From: Nilaparvata lugens
Lineage: Eukaryota > Arthropoda > Insecta > Hemiptera > Delphacidae
Length of the DNA stretch: 64,000 nt
NCBI RefSeq assembly: GCF_014356525.2
Contig: NC_052518.1
Coordinates: 13,036,201 to 13,100,200, forward strand
Reading direction: 5' to 3'
Each line of letters opens with the position of its first letter. Within the stretch, counting starts at the first letter, position 1. Shown piece after piece: positions 9,405 through 20,240 of the stretch. Position numbers and translations under genes: made by a program. The notes beneath the pieces were generated by a model. That model did no database searches. It was not told where the DNA came from and saw only the letters and a list, made by a program, of their open reading frames with translations.

Positions 9405-10045
9405 TGTGTGTCTGTGAACACGATAACTCCATTCCTAATTAACCGATTGACTTGAAATTTTAAACTTAAGGTCCTTGAATACCTACCATGAGTATCCGAC
9501 AATAAGAAATTCAATAAAATACAATTCAAAATGGCGGAAAAAATGGTGGATAAAAAACTTACCAAGAAAACATGTTTTTCACGGTTTCCTCGAAAACGGC
9601 TCTAACGATTTTCTTCAAATTTATACCCTAGATAGCTATTTATAAGCCCTATCAACTGACATGAGTCTCATTTCTGGGAAAATTGCAGGAGCTCCATAAT
9701 ATTCTTGAGTAAAATGGCGAATAATCACTAAAAAACCATGTTTTTCACGGTTTTCTCGAAAAGGGCTCTAACGATTTTTTTCAAATTTATACCATGGATA
9801 GCTATTTATAAGCCCTATCAACTGACATGAGTCTCATTTCTGGGAAAATTGCAGGAGCTCCATAATATTCTTGAGTAAAATGGCGAATAATCACTAAAAA
9901 ACCATGTTTTTCACGATTTTCTCAAAAATGACTTGACCGATTTTTTTCAAATTCATACCCTGTATAGTTATATATCAGCTCTATTAACTAGCATGAGTCT
10001 CCTCCCTGAGAAACTAACAGGGGGTCCACCCCATCATTGAGAAAT
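9166..10045. repeat. Repeat unit with a (TG)n core and tandem ~130 bp modules
   Basis: The unit contains a long (TG)n tract (about 9317-9412), then TCTGTGAACACGATAACTCC and two near-identical modules (about 9590-9715 and 9715-9900). Both modules carry CGGTTTTCTCGAAA-like and GCTATTTATAAGCCCTATCA phrases and AATGGCGAATAATCACTAAA. A third, more diverged module follows to about 10,020. The same phrases occur inverted at 8.45-8.7 kb, so this is a dispersed family, probably a non-autonomous transposon. Confidence 0.7.
9317..9412. repeat. (TG)n microsatellite
   Basis: Nearly pure TG dinucleotides with single interruptions, lying inside the larger repeat described at 9166-10045. Confidence 0.95.
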
Positions 10046-10609
10046 TTACTTTGTAACCTCCTTCTCGTGCTTCAGGTAGGTGGGTAGAGCAGTTTATTCA
10101 AAAGAACACACGTCGATATTTTATTTTGTTCTATTTTATCTTCAGCTGTTCTGACAACTTTTAAAAAATCCTCAAATTTCATAATTCAAACAAAGGAAAA
10201 TGTACTCTGAAAACAATAACAATAGTATAATCATAGTTTTAATAAAATTATTTAGCCGCCAATCGACATAATGTTATTCCCCTAGATTATCCTCGTTCAA
10301 GAATGAGGCTTATAGATCAATGAGCAAGGAAAGTTGTGTGAGTGTACCACACCAGATTTTTTTGTTGTATCTGGCACAAGGAAATTTTGCATGGAAAAAT
10401 TGGTTCTGTACTTCTCTTATGTATCCAAACAATATATTAAAAATTAGAACTACAATATACATTGCAAGCAGCAATGTATATAGTTACTGGAGTAGAGGTA
10501 CAAATTAAGTATCTACTCAACTTACAAAATATCCATACCTTTCAAGTCTCAATTTACTGAGCTGAAGATGCATTGAAAAACTAGAGAAGAGACCAACGTT
10601 AAGCCGCCG

Positions 10610-10722
10610 ATCTTGGGTGTGTAATAGCAGTCGTAAAGTCATGTCAGAGACATGAAATTGGTCAGGTGCTACCTGAAAACTCAGACACCAGACCTGAGCC
10701 AGCCAAGTCACTCAATATTATA
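10610..10722. repeat. Dispersed repeat, inverted relative to the copy at 20.1 kb
   Basis: AAAGTCATGTCAGAG at about 10636 and ACACCAGACCTGAGCCAGCC at about 10685 are found as reverse complements in 20,105-20,190. Two copies in opposite orientation support a mobile repeat. No termini could be defined. Confidence 0.6.
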
Positions 10723-10734
10723 ATATTATACTAG

Positions 10735-10985
10735 CAGGTAACCAGTGCTTCGCAAGGGTCCGATTAAAAACTTGACTAACCGCAAACTTGACCTACTATG
10801 GAATCTTGAAAAGTTTGAAATAGGCCTATAACCATCCTTGATTGGTTGAGAATTGAGAATCTATTTATGCAAAATTCCAAGTTGATCAGTCCAGTAGTTC
10901 AGACTTGATGATGCCTCATTCGTGAATTTCCTATCCCGTACGTGTATAAGTCAGTTGTTTCCTTTATTGTAGTATAGATTATTAG
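10735..10985. repeat. Dispersed repeat beginning with a CAGGTAACCAGTGCTTCGC end
   Basis: The block opens with GCAGGTAACCAGTGCTTCGC and contains AAGTTGATCAGTCCAGTAGT. A matching inverted edge phrase, GCGGAGCACGGGTTACCTGT, occurs at 44,779-44,799. This looks like the conserved terminus of a widespread insect repeat. The class is not determined. Confidence 0.5.
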
Positions 10986-11049
10986 CAACATAATATCCCA
11001 ACTAAACCTATATAATTATTATAGAATTTTAGACTTTAAATTGTATAAC

Positions 11050-12470
11050 CTGTGTTATACCTTTCAAGTCAAGTCGCTCCTGCAAATCATCATGACGAAA
11101 TTTTGAAAACCTCTCCACACAAAGTCTATGGACTCTAGCTGAACCTATGTTACATATTATTAAGATATCATTATTTTATTCTCGAAAAAGCTGGAAAACG
11201 CATGAAATCACCGATTTCAGGAGTATCTTTGGCGTCATTTTAGCATTCCTCATTCAACATAAATTATTGTAGACCCTAGTTAACCAGTTTACCAAGTTTC
11301 AAACTTTGTTTTCTATTAGTTATTATAAAACTGAGAAAAAACAGAAAAGCCTCATAAAATTGAGAAAAAAAGACAGAAAAGTGTAGAAGACCCCCGATTT
11401 TTGGCGAAAATTTGGAGAACTTTTAACACGAAATCTCTAGAACCTACCTGAAAATCTGTAACACTCTATGTTCAGTTGCTCTCGATGAAGCTAAGAGAAC
11501 GAAGAAAAACGCTGTATAAATTCAGATTTTGGGCGAATCTTTTGCCTGATTCCAAAGGTCTTTCAATACAACATTTCTACGCTTTAGCTGCACTTGTATC
11601 TCGAATGAACTATTTGAACATTTTCTCCCAATTAGTTTTTCAAAAAGCTGTGAAAATGCAAAAAAATACTCTGGAAGTCGCTCGAAAATCGCCTATCCTG
11701 GCCAATTTTTGTGAAATTTTGTAATTTTCTTAAATTTAATTTTCAATGAAATTGACAGTGATATCTGTAGACTACTGTCTTATTATAGAGAAACTATACT
11801 GAACTCAGTTTTAATATTACATGTTCTTGGTGAGAATACTTCAATGATGTAAGCTTTTGTACAGTGGGCCTACCGTACCTAGTTTTCTAAACTAGAAATG
11901 TGAAGTAATGCAAAATCTACTTGCAAATTCTAGAAGAATGCATTGAAAAACTGTAGAAAAGGAACCCGTAGCATTGCCATTATCCAAGATTTCCAATTTC
12001 ATTCATCCCTGAAAACCCTTCAGCAGAATCTTGAAATTCTCTACACAACTTCTCTAGACTCCAGCTGAACCTCTGTACCAACAGATCTAAACTTTTCCTG
12101 TTCATTTGTTCTTGAAAAATAAAAACTGGGAAAACGCTGATTTCCAAGCACTCTCATCACAGCAGTTGTACACTTTAGTCGATCTAATTTCAACCTTTTC
12201 TGTCAATTACTTCTCATAGAACTAGAAAAACACAGATTTTGGGCTTATCTTCGGCGAATTTTCAAAGCACTTCAAACTCTAAATTTCTAAAACCTAGTTG
12301 AAAATCTGTACCAAATTTGAACATTTTCTTGATGTTCATTTGCGTTCGATAAAGCTGAAAAAAGGCAAATGAACGCTGGAAAACGGCGATTTTGGGCGAC
12401 CTTGGAGAACCTTTGTAATGAATTTGAAAGTTTTCTTCAAAAATCTGAGAAAACGCTGGGGAACGCTAAC
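11050..12470. repeat. Decayed tandem array, unit roughly 110-170 bp
   Basis: A shared module recurs about eight times with much divergence: a CGATTTTGGGCG-like phrase, then GAAATCTCTAGAACCTAGCTG-like and AAAATCTGTACCAA-like phrases, then TTCTCGATAAAGCTGAAAA-like and AAACGCTG-like phrases. Anchor positions for the middle phrase include about 11139, 11277, 11449, 12067 and 12298. The frames inside (for example 11476-11724) are not convincing as protein. It is probably an old minisatellite or an internally repetitive transposon. Confidence 0.6.
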
Positions 12471-12472
12471 GT

Positions 12473-12850
12473 TATAGTGAGGTCCACGTTATAATGGCAG
12501 TGGAGAAAGATAGCAGATCAGTTGCCGATCTTTCTGTCTTTTCAATGCCTTCTATAGATGGTAGTTGATACAGATTCATTGATGTAATAATAACTGTTCA
12601 TTCTCATTTAGCGCTATAAATTATATTTTATAAAGCAGGAAATTATATTTTTCAATAATTCCATAATGAATTTTAATGATTAAGATAAATTATTTTGTTT
12701 ATCAATTATTAATTCTACGTTGTGAAAAGATGATCTGGCAACAGAGCAAAGCGAGAAAGAGATAGCGCTATCTGCTTTGTTGAATGATAGACAAGGGTGG
12801 CAATACCATTGCTAATCAAACACTGTCATTATAACGTGGACCTCACTATA
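12473..12850. mobile_element. MITE family A, copy 1
   Basis: The ends are inverted repeats of about 28 bp: TATAGTGAGGTCCACGTTAT on the left and ATAACGTGGACCTCACTATA on the right, with TA dinucleotides at each edge as for Tc1/mariner-type target sites. It is about 378 bp with no coding capacity. Interior phrases (AGAGCAAAGCGAGAAAGAGA near 12742) recur inverted in copy 3 at 48.1 kb. It lies about 0.6 kb upstream of the predicted engrailed/invected promoter. Confidence 0.85.
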
Positions 12851-13457
12851 GGAAGACCGCCTGTAAAACCGCCTGTTTTGAGTCACTTGGGCAACATGAG
12901 CAACGCTTGTTTCAACAAGCTTGTTATGTCGCGAGAGTCACATGCCTCTCCATTATTTAATAAAATTGAATAGAATCGTAATTAAGATTTTAAAAGATTA
13001 TTGAATATTGACCAATAGAAAGAGACCTTCTCAATAACGTTTCTTCAAGAACAGCAACAGTACGATTGTTATCGTTCCATAATTATAATAGAAGTGATAA
13101 CAAACTTTTGAAAATACACATGACTTTATAATATTATATTATCAAAATTAATATGAAACACCATAAATAAAATTCAAAATCGTTTCCCGGTGGTTCGGAT
13201 CCCACCAAAAGGAAAGCTGTGTCAATAAACCGGTATCAATAATGTATTTCAAGGATGAAAGATAATACTGATGGAATGAAACACCCAACGTAGACGGCAT
13301 CTCGGCCCAGGCTGAGTGGGTGAGATGAGTTGAGAGAGTTGCCTACTCTAAGCAGGTAGGAGTTGTGCAGTTGTGATCCGTGCAAAGCTTTTAGCGCAAC
13401 GGAATTGAGCAGAAAAAAGTTGCCAATGACAGGTAGGCAACAGTAGACTACAAGCAG
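12851..13457. other. Upstream flank of the homeobox gene
   Basis: No coding sequence was recognised. The sequence becomes less AT-rich from about 13,270. Promoter-proximal elements of the downstream gene would be expected here, but I cannot assign individual factor sites. Confidence 0.4.
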
Positions 13458-13458
13458 G

Positions 13459-13465
13459 TATAAAT
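13459..13465 (+). promoter_or_regulatory. Possible TATA box of the engrailed/invected gene
   Basis: TATAAAT within GGTATAAATGG lies about 560 bases before the favoured start codon. A transcription start about 30 bases further on, near 13,490, would fit. No strong initiator is visible exactly there, so this is only a candidate. Confidence 0.3.
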
Positions 13466-13535
13466 GGAGATAGCTGTTGGAAATTGAGCTCGATAAAGGC
13501 TCGATAATAGTTGTCAGCTGAGAAGACTGGAGAAG

Positions 13536-13772
13536 ATGCGAGTTGGCGTCTATAAAATAGGACCGGTTATCAGTGGGGCGCAGTCGATAAGAAAGCAGCA
13601 GCAGCAGCAACAACAGCAGCATAGAAGCAAAGTCGATGCTTCCGGGGTCGGCGAGGAGGAAGCAGGGCAGGGCGACCTGTCAGACCGTCACACAATATTA
13701 ATCGCTGACAATTGCACGACACGGCAGACCACACAAGTAGAAGCGTCTATTTTCGGGGATGCCGAACCGTGA
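13536..13772 (+). CDS. Upstream ORF in the probable 5' leader, polyglutamine-bearing
   Basis: An ATG-started frame of 78 codons lies in the presumed 5' leader of the homeobox gene. It contains a run of eight glutamines encoded by a mixed CAG/CAA stretch at 13,595-13,620. I know of no homology for the rest. It ends about 250 bases before the main start. It may be a regulatory upstream ORF, a chance frame in a moderately GC-rich leader, or a piece of N-terminal coding sequence if the real gene model has extra exons. There is no direct evidence that it is translated. Confidence 0.25.
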   Translation: MRVGVYKIGPVISGAQSIRKQQQQQQQQHRSKVDASGVGEEEAGQGDLSDRHTILIADNCTTRQTTQVEASIFGDAEP

Positions 13773-13928
13773 TTGGTGGAAGCAGACCACGCCTCTCGCG
13801 CCCCCAATGCCGCCTTCTCGAGAAGCTGAGTACCCTGTGCCAGTAGTCGTTGCAACGTTTTGCTGCTAGGGTGCACGAGAGGCCACGCCTTTGCACTCGG
13901 ATGACGACGCCATGTTGCATGAGCACAG

Positions 13929-13979
13929 GTGAGTGAGCTTAGTGCTTGATCGGGAAGCATGAGTGACTGTCGTCGACAG
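13929..13979 (+). other. Possible 51-base mini-intron giving an alternative N-terminus
   Basis: A near-perfect donor (CACAG/GTGAGT) at 13,928/13,929 is followed by an acceptor-like CGACAG ending at 13,979. Removing the 51 bases would join an ATG at 13,912 in frame with the engrailed/invected exon, adding 36 residues before the Met at 14,020. The in-frame fit could be chance (one in three), and the polypyrimidine tract is poor. Confidence 0.2.
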
Positions 13980-14019
13980 CGAGGGTCGTCCTCGGACTGT
14001 GAGTAGTGACTTGGCCAAC

Positions 14020-14386
14020 ATGCTCAGATCGGACACAGATTCACCGACGCCCGTCGTCTGCACGACCGAGGATGACAGCGATGACGACGTCCTCAGTGTC
14101 GGCTGCGAGAGTCCACCACCCGCCTCCACCTCGGCATCCACCTCCGACCAGGATTCCTCCGGGTCCACCTCAAAGGCTGGTTCACCCAATGCCCTTAGCT
14201 TTAGCATAGACAATATTCTACGTCCCGAGTTCGGCACGCATCCAGTTGATCTGACCAAACAGAAGTCGGCACCAGTGTCCACTCCGACTTCGAAAAGCAC
14301 ACCAACCAGCCAGGCCTCCTCACCTCCAGAAATGCTCTGGCCGGCCTGGGTCTACTGCACGCGCTACTCCGACAGACCTTCCTCTG
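14020..14386 (+). CDS. en/inv: Engrailed/invected homeobox protein, first coding exon (EH1 and EH2)
   Basis: The exon encodes 122 residues plus one base. From the start: an acidic stretch with DDDVLSVG (about residues 21-28), a motif shared by insect Engrailed and Invected; a Ser/Thr/Pro-rich linker; the EH1 repressor motif [12 protein letters not shown] (61-72), which binds Groucho in this family; PVDLTK (75-80); and EH2, [18 protein letters not shown] (106-123), the hexapeptide-containing region that contacts Extradenticle/Pbx. The exon ends at a clear donor (CTCTG/GTAAGC), giving a phase-1 intron right after EH2, as I recall for engrailed-family genes. EH3, the homeodomain and EH5 must be on later exons, which I did not find. 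The ATG at 14,020 (CCAACATG) is the first in this frame; the frame is open from 13,963 after a stop at 13,960-13,962. FSIDNIL and PVDL look slightly more like Invected than Engrailed, but the paralogue is not settled. The product is a nuclear transcriptional repressor of segment polarity. Confidence 0.93.
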
Positions 14387-14479
14387 GTAAGCAATCTATT
14401 TCAAATATTGTTTATCTGTTTCGAAATCTCTTCCTTATAGACATGAATCTGCATTACATATTACATTGCTGTTAAATTG

Positions 14480-15450
14480 TTAGCAAAGGAGGCAGAAGTT
14501 CCTTTCTGACAATTATTATAAATGACAATCCCCATGTTATTTTGCAACCCAATATCTTTGTTTCAACATTATTAATTTATTCAACAGTATTATTCAAGTT
14601 ACTCATGTAACTATTGCTATGTTACAATGCATCTATTAGAACGTCAAAAAAGTAAAAAGTCCCACTCAATACCAGATTGTTAATGATGTGTTCATAGTGA
14701 AGAGATCTAAATTAATACTATTGTGGAATAAGTTATTACATCTACTTAAGCGCTTACTGATAAATTTAGAGGTGTTGGGATGCCAACAGTAAATAGACTC
14801 AATTCATAATGAGATCGATAACCTACATTCGGCACTACCAATTGCAAAACATAACCATCAACACAGTTTGTAATTGACAAATAATTCCATACCTACTATT
14901 ATAAGATGGTGTACCTACCAGAACATTAATTGGTTGAGAGGGAGAGCATCCAAGCAGCGAGTATCCACTCCAAACTATGATGATAATTTCATGCATTCTT
15001 ATCATTATCACATTATGGATCTTATTAAAAATTATATGTAAATCTGATTTGGAGATATAATTCAAATACTCATACATGTTTTCTGTGATTATAGTCCTCA
15101 TCCACTTTTCTAGCGTTGCAAATCTATTATCAAACCCTCTAAACATTATAAAATCCATCCTGAGCTCTCCTAAGAGAGCTATTATACAGAGGGTTTTGTA
15201 TATAGAGATCTGTATTATTCTTATATAGATTAGCACTCGTATAACTTGTAACCGACTGCGACTAGTAGGCCTATTCACTCGTTATCCATGAAAAATTGTG
15301 TTTAGAATTTTCGTAATGATGTCTCCTTTAGTTATTTATTTTGTATCAAGTTTTGATAGTTTTTTTTTACAAAACATTGGATTTATTACTTCCCTTGTCA
15401 TACACACAATTAAAATTTCAAGAACAGGGAATGATTTTCCGGGATGAGTA
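14480..15450. other. Intronic stretch, no gene or clear repeat seen
   Basis: AT-rich. The minus-strand frame 15,278-14,835 has no recognisable protein features and is probably chance. Confidence 0.5.
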
Positions 15451-15459
15451 GGTTTAGAA

Positions 15460-15511
15460 CATAGAGAAACAACAGCGAAAGTGTTGTTTCTTACGCTATT
15501 GTTTCTCTATG
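15460..15511. repeat. Short palindrome of the CTATTGTTTCTCTATG family
   Basis: CATAGAGAAACAACAGCG (15,460-15,477) and CGCTATTGTTTCTCTATG (15,494-15,511) are near-perfect inverted repeats with a 16-base loop. The same phrase recurs in the long hairpin at 48.8-49.3 kb, so this is probably a relic or seed of that family. Confidence 0.6.
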
Positions 15512-15519
15512 GTTTAGAC

Positions 15520-17220
15520 TCTTCGGCACTTGGCCGTTAATGCAGGCCACATCAGTGTTACAGTCAATCCTGAATCATTAGTTTCAAAACTTTTCTCATT
15601 TGTTTTACGTATGTGTTGTCTACAAAGTGTGGAATACTGGATTTTTTTTAGACTTAGCTGAGGACCTACGTTGTGACTGTGAGAACACATTCTAGTTCTC
15701 TACAAAATAGTTTCTCTTGAAAAGGACCGTTTCTAATTTTGTCTATAGGGTTTGTGAAGATAGTCAATCACAATCAATTCAGGCCACAAGCCTTCAAAGA
15801 CGATAATCATTATTGTCTAAGAGGATTGTGGGCCTGAGTGCTTCGTCATGGAAATCGCCTATCGATACACTTTAAATTTGGAGGTTTCAAATCTTTGGAG
15901 AGAAGAAACGGAGGAATGTTCGAGCTTGACCATTTTTTCATGAGGAATTGTTGATAGTAGGCTAGCTTTGAAAAAGTGTTTGAAAGTAAGTATTTAAGAA
16001 ATAATCATTTCAATAGGAAAGCTTTATGCTGGCTATCAACATTGCTCTCATAATTATTATTGTTTTTACCCCATTTATTCTTACTTTACAGTATATACCA
16101 ATCTTCATTCCAAATGATACTTTATTCAATTTCGCTCTCATTGATAAATTCTAATTGCATTGAGATTTCGATAAAATGAGGACTATAGATAGATAGGCCT
16201 AATTGCGATCAATCAAGGTAGTGTTATAGAAATTATGAAAGATAGAAAGCTAATTTACTTTGATAGTTATGATTGTACATTCGTGGGTACTCAAAAATAA
16301 ACTGTTACTTTTGCTACAATTGGATGAATAAGTTTTGAATAATTGTAAATTCTAATGTAACGATCTATGTTTCTTAGATTTGATAGTAACATTATAATCA
16401 AGCAAACCTTTATTTTAATAAGGCAATTACTGTTGGTAAAATTTTCTTAGCGCCATCAGGAAATTGTCTATTCAACTAAAATATCTAATGCAATTGAGTT
16501 TTTTAAAACCTGATAGGTTTTTACTGCAAGTCAACTGATGAATAAACTTATTAATAGAATAATATACACAACTTTCATTATTGCATTCAAATTTAAAAGG
16601 TTAATCACTTTTACTAAATCTATGACTTATTTCTGTTCTTTTTTTCACTCCATAACAACATTGTCTCAAATGTTTGTTCTTGGTACTCCGATGATCTTCT
16701 ATTGTGAAGTTATTCTCTCTTCAAATGTACAAAATTTAAAACAGTTCCATTCACATGTCATACTCATTCATTCAATAATCGTATGGTCCGACACCAACAT
16801 CAATAATCAACATCGATGCCATATGTTTCAAACATCGATGTTATACCCAATAACCTTTTGGAAAGGTTCGTTGTCATCAAGCATCAGAATTGAAGGAAAT
16901 GTAAATTTATATTGTTTTTAAATGTTTTAGCTATATTCCAGATACTACTCCGTGTTTTTTCTTATCATTACTTTACATATGATTTCATATATCACTCAGT
17001 TCCAGATTATTGAACGATATACTGTATCATGTTAGAAGGAAAACCACCTTTGGAATTAGAGACATGCAGTACTACTATGATTGTGCCCTATACAATTTTC
17101 TACTTTCTTGAAAAGAAAGTAGAAATTTTCTTTGAAAAGTTGCATTTAGTAACAAACTTGTAAGGAGAGTCCAGTGCTGTGGAAGTTTAATCGTGTTTCC
17201 ATTCAAAATCGGTTATAGCC
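15520..17220. other. Intronic stretch, no gene seen
   Basis: AT-rich. The frame at 16,538-16,921 (127 codons) has no recognisable domain and low-complexity composition; I do not call it a gene. Confidence 0.45.
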
Positions 17221-17224
17221 AATC

Positions 17225-17410
17225 GCCTGAACATCGTCCAATTGAAATTGGAACAGATGGGTGCAACGTTGCCAAATAAGAGTTGATAAACGTTACCCAC
17301 AGCTGATTATAAATTGAAATTGATATTTTCATAATATACGAATTGGCAACGTCTATGGTTGCGGGGGTGAGGTGTGGGGGGACTCAACTGTTCTAATTTC
17401 CATCAGACTA
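17225..17410 (-). mobile_element. MITE family B, diverged copy
   Basis: This matches the reverse complement of the complete copy at 52.1-52.3 kb. Shared phrases are GTGCAACGTTGCCAAATA, GGCAACGTCTATGG/TAGCAACGTCTATGG and a GGGGTGAGG...GGGGGACTCA run. The termini are decayed, so its ends are approximate. Confidence 0.65.
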
Positions 17411-17419
17411 TATCAGTTG

Positions 17420-18855
17420 ATTATAATGTTATGGATTTTTATATTTTTATATGGAGAGCTCAATGAATAACAAAGAAAGCTACTGTTCTAAAACTATATC
17501 GATCCTAGAACCATATCCAAGCTTTTCACATTCATACTATGAGAACCTAAAGTTGAAAATGTCGTAGAAGACATTTTACACGAACGAGAGTGACGAATAA
17601 GACATTTTACACAAAACAAATGAGACGGTGAAAGATTTAGACTACATTGACAACTCATTGAAACGCATTTATTGTCTCAACATTGAAACTAGAAAACTCA
17701 AAAGTCAAAGGAGTGGAAAACTGGAAGATTGCATTTCAATAAGAAAAAATTATGATAAAAAAAATTCCAAACTTGAATACCTTGCCTAATTAAGCAATAA
17801 ACTGATTGCATTAATTTGCATTCGATAAAAAAAGTGATTGATTTCTGCATTTCATTGCAATCATAATGCTTTGTTGTCATTGGATGCCATTCAATATTGA
17901 AATATGATTACTATTTTCAATTCTACTAAACGAAAACCTAAAAAAGGAATGGCAAGAAACAAGAAGGCGCTTGCTTGCAATGGTTATGATTATAGTTTTT
18001 TTTTTAAATGTTAGATATGCTTTTCATAATGAACCCGACTGAAAACATTCATTATCAAGAAAATAACTTAACAAACTACTTCGAGACACAGGTGAGAAAA
18101 GCTGAAAAATCTTTTCAAAACTAAGGAACAGTATGGAACAGCTACAGACTGCATATTATAGTAAATGCATTCCGATATCACGTTCCTTTCATAACAGTTA
18201 TCAGTGAAGATTGGAAGTTAGGCTGTTGAACCTATAATAACCTGCAAAGAGTGTTTCCTCGAGATTATAATTTGGCTCAATTTATACTTGTGTGATGGAA
18301 GATGTCCTTTGAAATTGTATTGAACATACTTCTACGACTATCCTATTATAATATTGAAGTTATGCGATTGTCTCCCAAAACAGTTTGACCAAGCTATCGA
18401 TCGACAAGTCTAAATTCTATGATTATTGGAGTTGATACCAGTTTCCCTTTCATCTCGAATTTAATTTCGCATCTAGTTGATAAATAAACATAGCAAGTCA
18501 CATACATTAATTGTAATCCCTCTTGCCTACAGGTCCTAGCATACAAGAGATAAGAGATCTTAGCGTCCAACTTGTCTACCTAATTAAATGTGGATTTTTA
18601 GATCAATTGATGAAAACATAGGAGAATGAAATTCTGAAAGAATGAGAATCTCTACCATTTCGAATTCTTGTATTTACATATTTATCATATCTTTACATAC
18701 ATATCTTGTATTTACAATGTAAATACATTTACTTGTATTTACATTGTATACTATTCATAGGTATAGTGACAGTGATAGGCCCATTGTAATTTTTATGAGT
18801 TCTCCTTATATTCTCTTACCATGTGGGTTTACAAATCTCTCAATATCAAGAATCA
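17420..18855. other. Intronic stretch with small simple repeats
   Basis: No gene seen. Around 18,665-18,750 the phrase CTTGTATTTACA recurs three times, partly as a palindrome with TGTAAATACA. Confidence 0.45.
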
Positions 18856-18859
18856 AGAC

Positions 18860-19078
18860 TATAGTGAGGTCCACATTATAATGGCAGTAGATAAAGATAG
18901 AAGAATAGCGATGCCGATTCTCTGCATTAATTAATTATATTTCTACACTGTCAAAAACATAATTGGCATCGTTGTGGACCTAGAAAAGGATAGTACAACC
19001 GGCTTTGTCGAATGATAGACAAGGATAGCAAAACCAAAGTTGATCAAATACTGTCATTATAACGTGGACCTCACTATA
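18860..19078. mobile_element. MITE family A, copy 2 (shorter)
   Basis: Inverted ends TATAGTGAGGTCCACATTAT and ATAACGTGGACCTCACTATA, TA edges, about 219 bp. It shares the terminal and sub-terminal sequence of copies 1 and 3 (AATGATAGACAAGG near the right end) but lacks most of the interior, as expected of an internally deleted copy. Confidence 0.85.
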
Positions 19079-20104
19079 GACTATCTCTACTACATGGCGA
19101 GGTGGACCTCTCTTCAGAGTCTGCTAATAAAATATATTAATAAACTAAGGAATTTATATATTTACATTCACATTTCATAATACATAAGTCAAATACATAA
19201 TCAGAAAAGGACCAACAGGTTTAGCCCAAAATTGTTCCCAATCCGAATTTTGATAGAAGAATGTCTAAAACGTAGGTTATGTTGCTTCACTCTCAATCAA
19301 AGTGATATAATAAAATCTGTTAATAAATCTTTGCTATTATAATTTGATCAGTAACTGAGGTAGTGATACAATGAGAACTTTGCAATATTAATGTTTTTCT
19401 AACATTCTTTTTTTATAAATACATTAAACCATATTCGAAAAAATAGAACTATGATGTATGAAATCTGTTTGAAAGATATGATTTACGATATATAAAAGTA
19501 TGAAAATGTGATATACGCTTTTTATATCACTCGTATGTGATATATGATATGAAAAATATAAAATGTGATATATGAACTCTTTGTGAAATGAATACATTGA
19601 AGTGACTGCTCTGTCAGGTAATATAAGTTAGAAATCATGACTTGGTACTACAGTGACCATTATTTGTGCAGTGAATGTCAACGCTAACCTTCCTTATTCT
19701 GTGTTCATTCGCATTCCATGCACAACATGTTTCAAATAGACCGCACCTGATTGGTTGAGTTTCTTCAACATGGTAGTCGTTATTTAAGTATGCTGTATTC
19801 GTACTTACAACTTCTTTCAAGTAAACTCTGATTTCTAATTGATCTAGTTTCGGACTTGAGAGCCGAGATGCTGTTGGTTGACAACAGTGTTAGCACTGAT
19901 GGACCTGCGAATTAAACGGCCAATTGAATTCAGTTTAAATCAATTAACAATAATTGCCGGCTTCTCGAGTAGTTCTCCACTAATAATTTGATGCAAGATT
20001 GTCTTGTTCACATCAAAATAAATACCGAAATGGCAAATATCATTGCCAAAATGTAATAAAAAGTGCTATTTTCATACCGTAATCTCGTGATTAACTAGAT
20101 AATA
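19079..20104. other. Intronic stretch, no gene seen
   Basis: It includes AT-rich GATATAT-type repetition at about 19,480-19,575. Nothing coding was recognised. Confidence 0.5.
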
Positions 20105-20240
20105 GTAATATCGAGTGACCTGGCTGGCTCAGGTCTGGTGTCAGAGTTTTCAGGTCGCAAACTGATTAATTTCTTGGCCTCTGACATGACCCAACAACTG
20201 ATTTTAGGTAACCGACGATTTCATGTGTCCATCCAAAACT
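20105..20240. repeat. Dispersed repeat, second copy of the 10.6 kb family
   Basis: GGCTGGCTCAGGTCTGGTGT followed by CTCTGACATGAC is the inverse of the 10,610-10,722 copy. Confidence 0.6.

Noticed and set aside
9166..9565. Poly-Cys/Val and poly-Thr/His frames over the (TG)n tract
   Set aside because: Translations of a microsatellite.
13185..13210. B-box-like CGGTGGTTCGGATCCCACC
   Set aside because: It could be the T-arm of a tRNA or SINE, but no A-box or acceptor stem lies at the expected distance.
13963..13965. Start of the engrailed/invected frame at 13,963
   Set aside because: The codon is GTG and follows a stop directly. In an animal gene an ATG is expected, and the first in frame is at 14,020.
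13688..14300. Two minus-strand open frames across the homeobox exon (90 and 144 codons)
   Set aside because: They are antisense to the EH1/EH2 coding exon and show no independent features; they reflect its codon bias.
14835..15278. 147-codon minus-strand frame
   Set aside because: Composition is like translated AT-rich intron (Ile, Met, Tyr, Arg); no motif or conserved block recognised.
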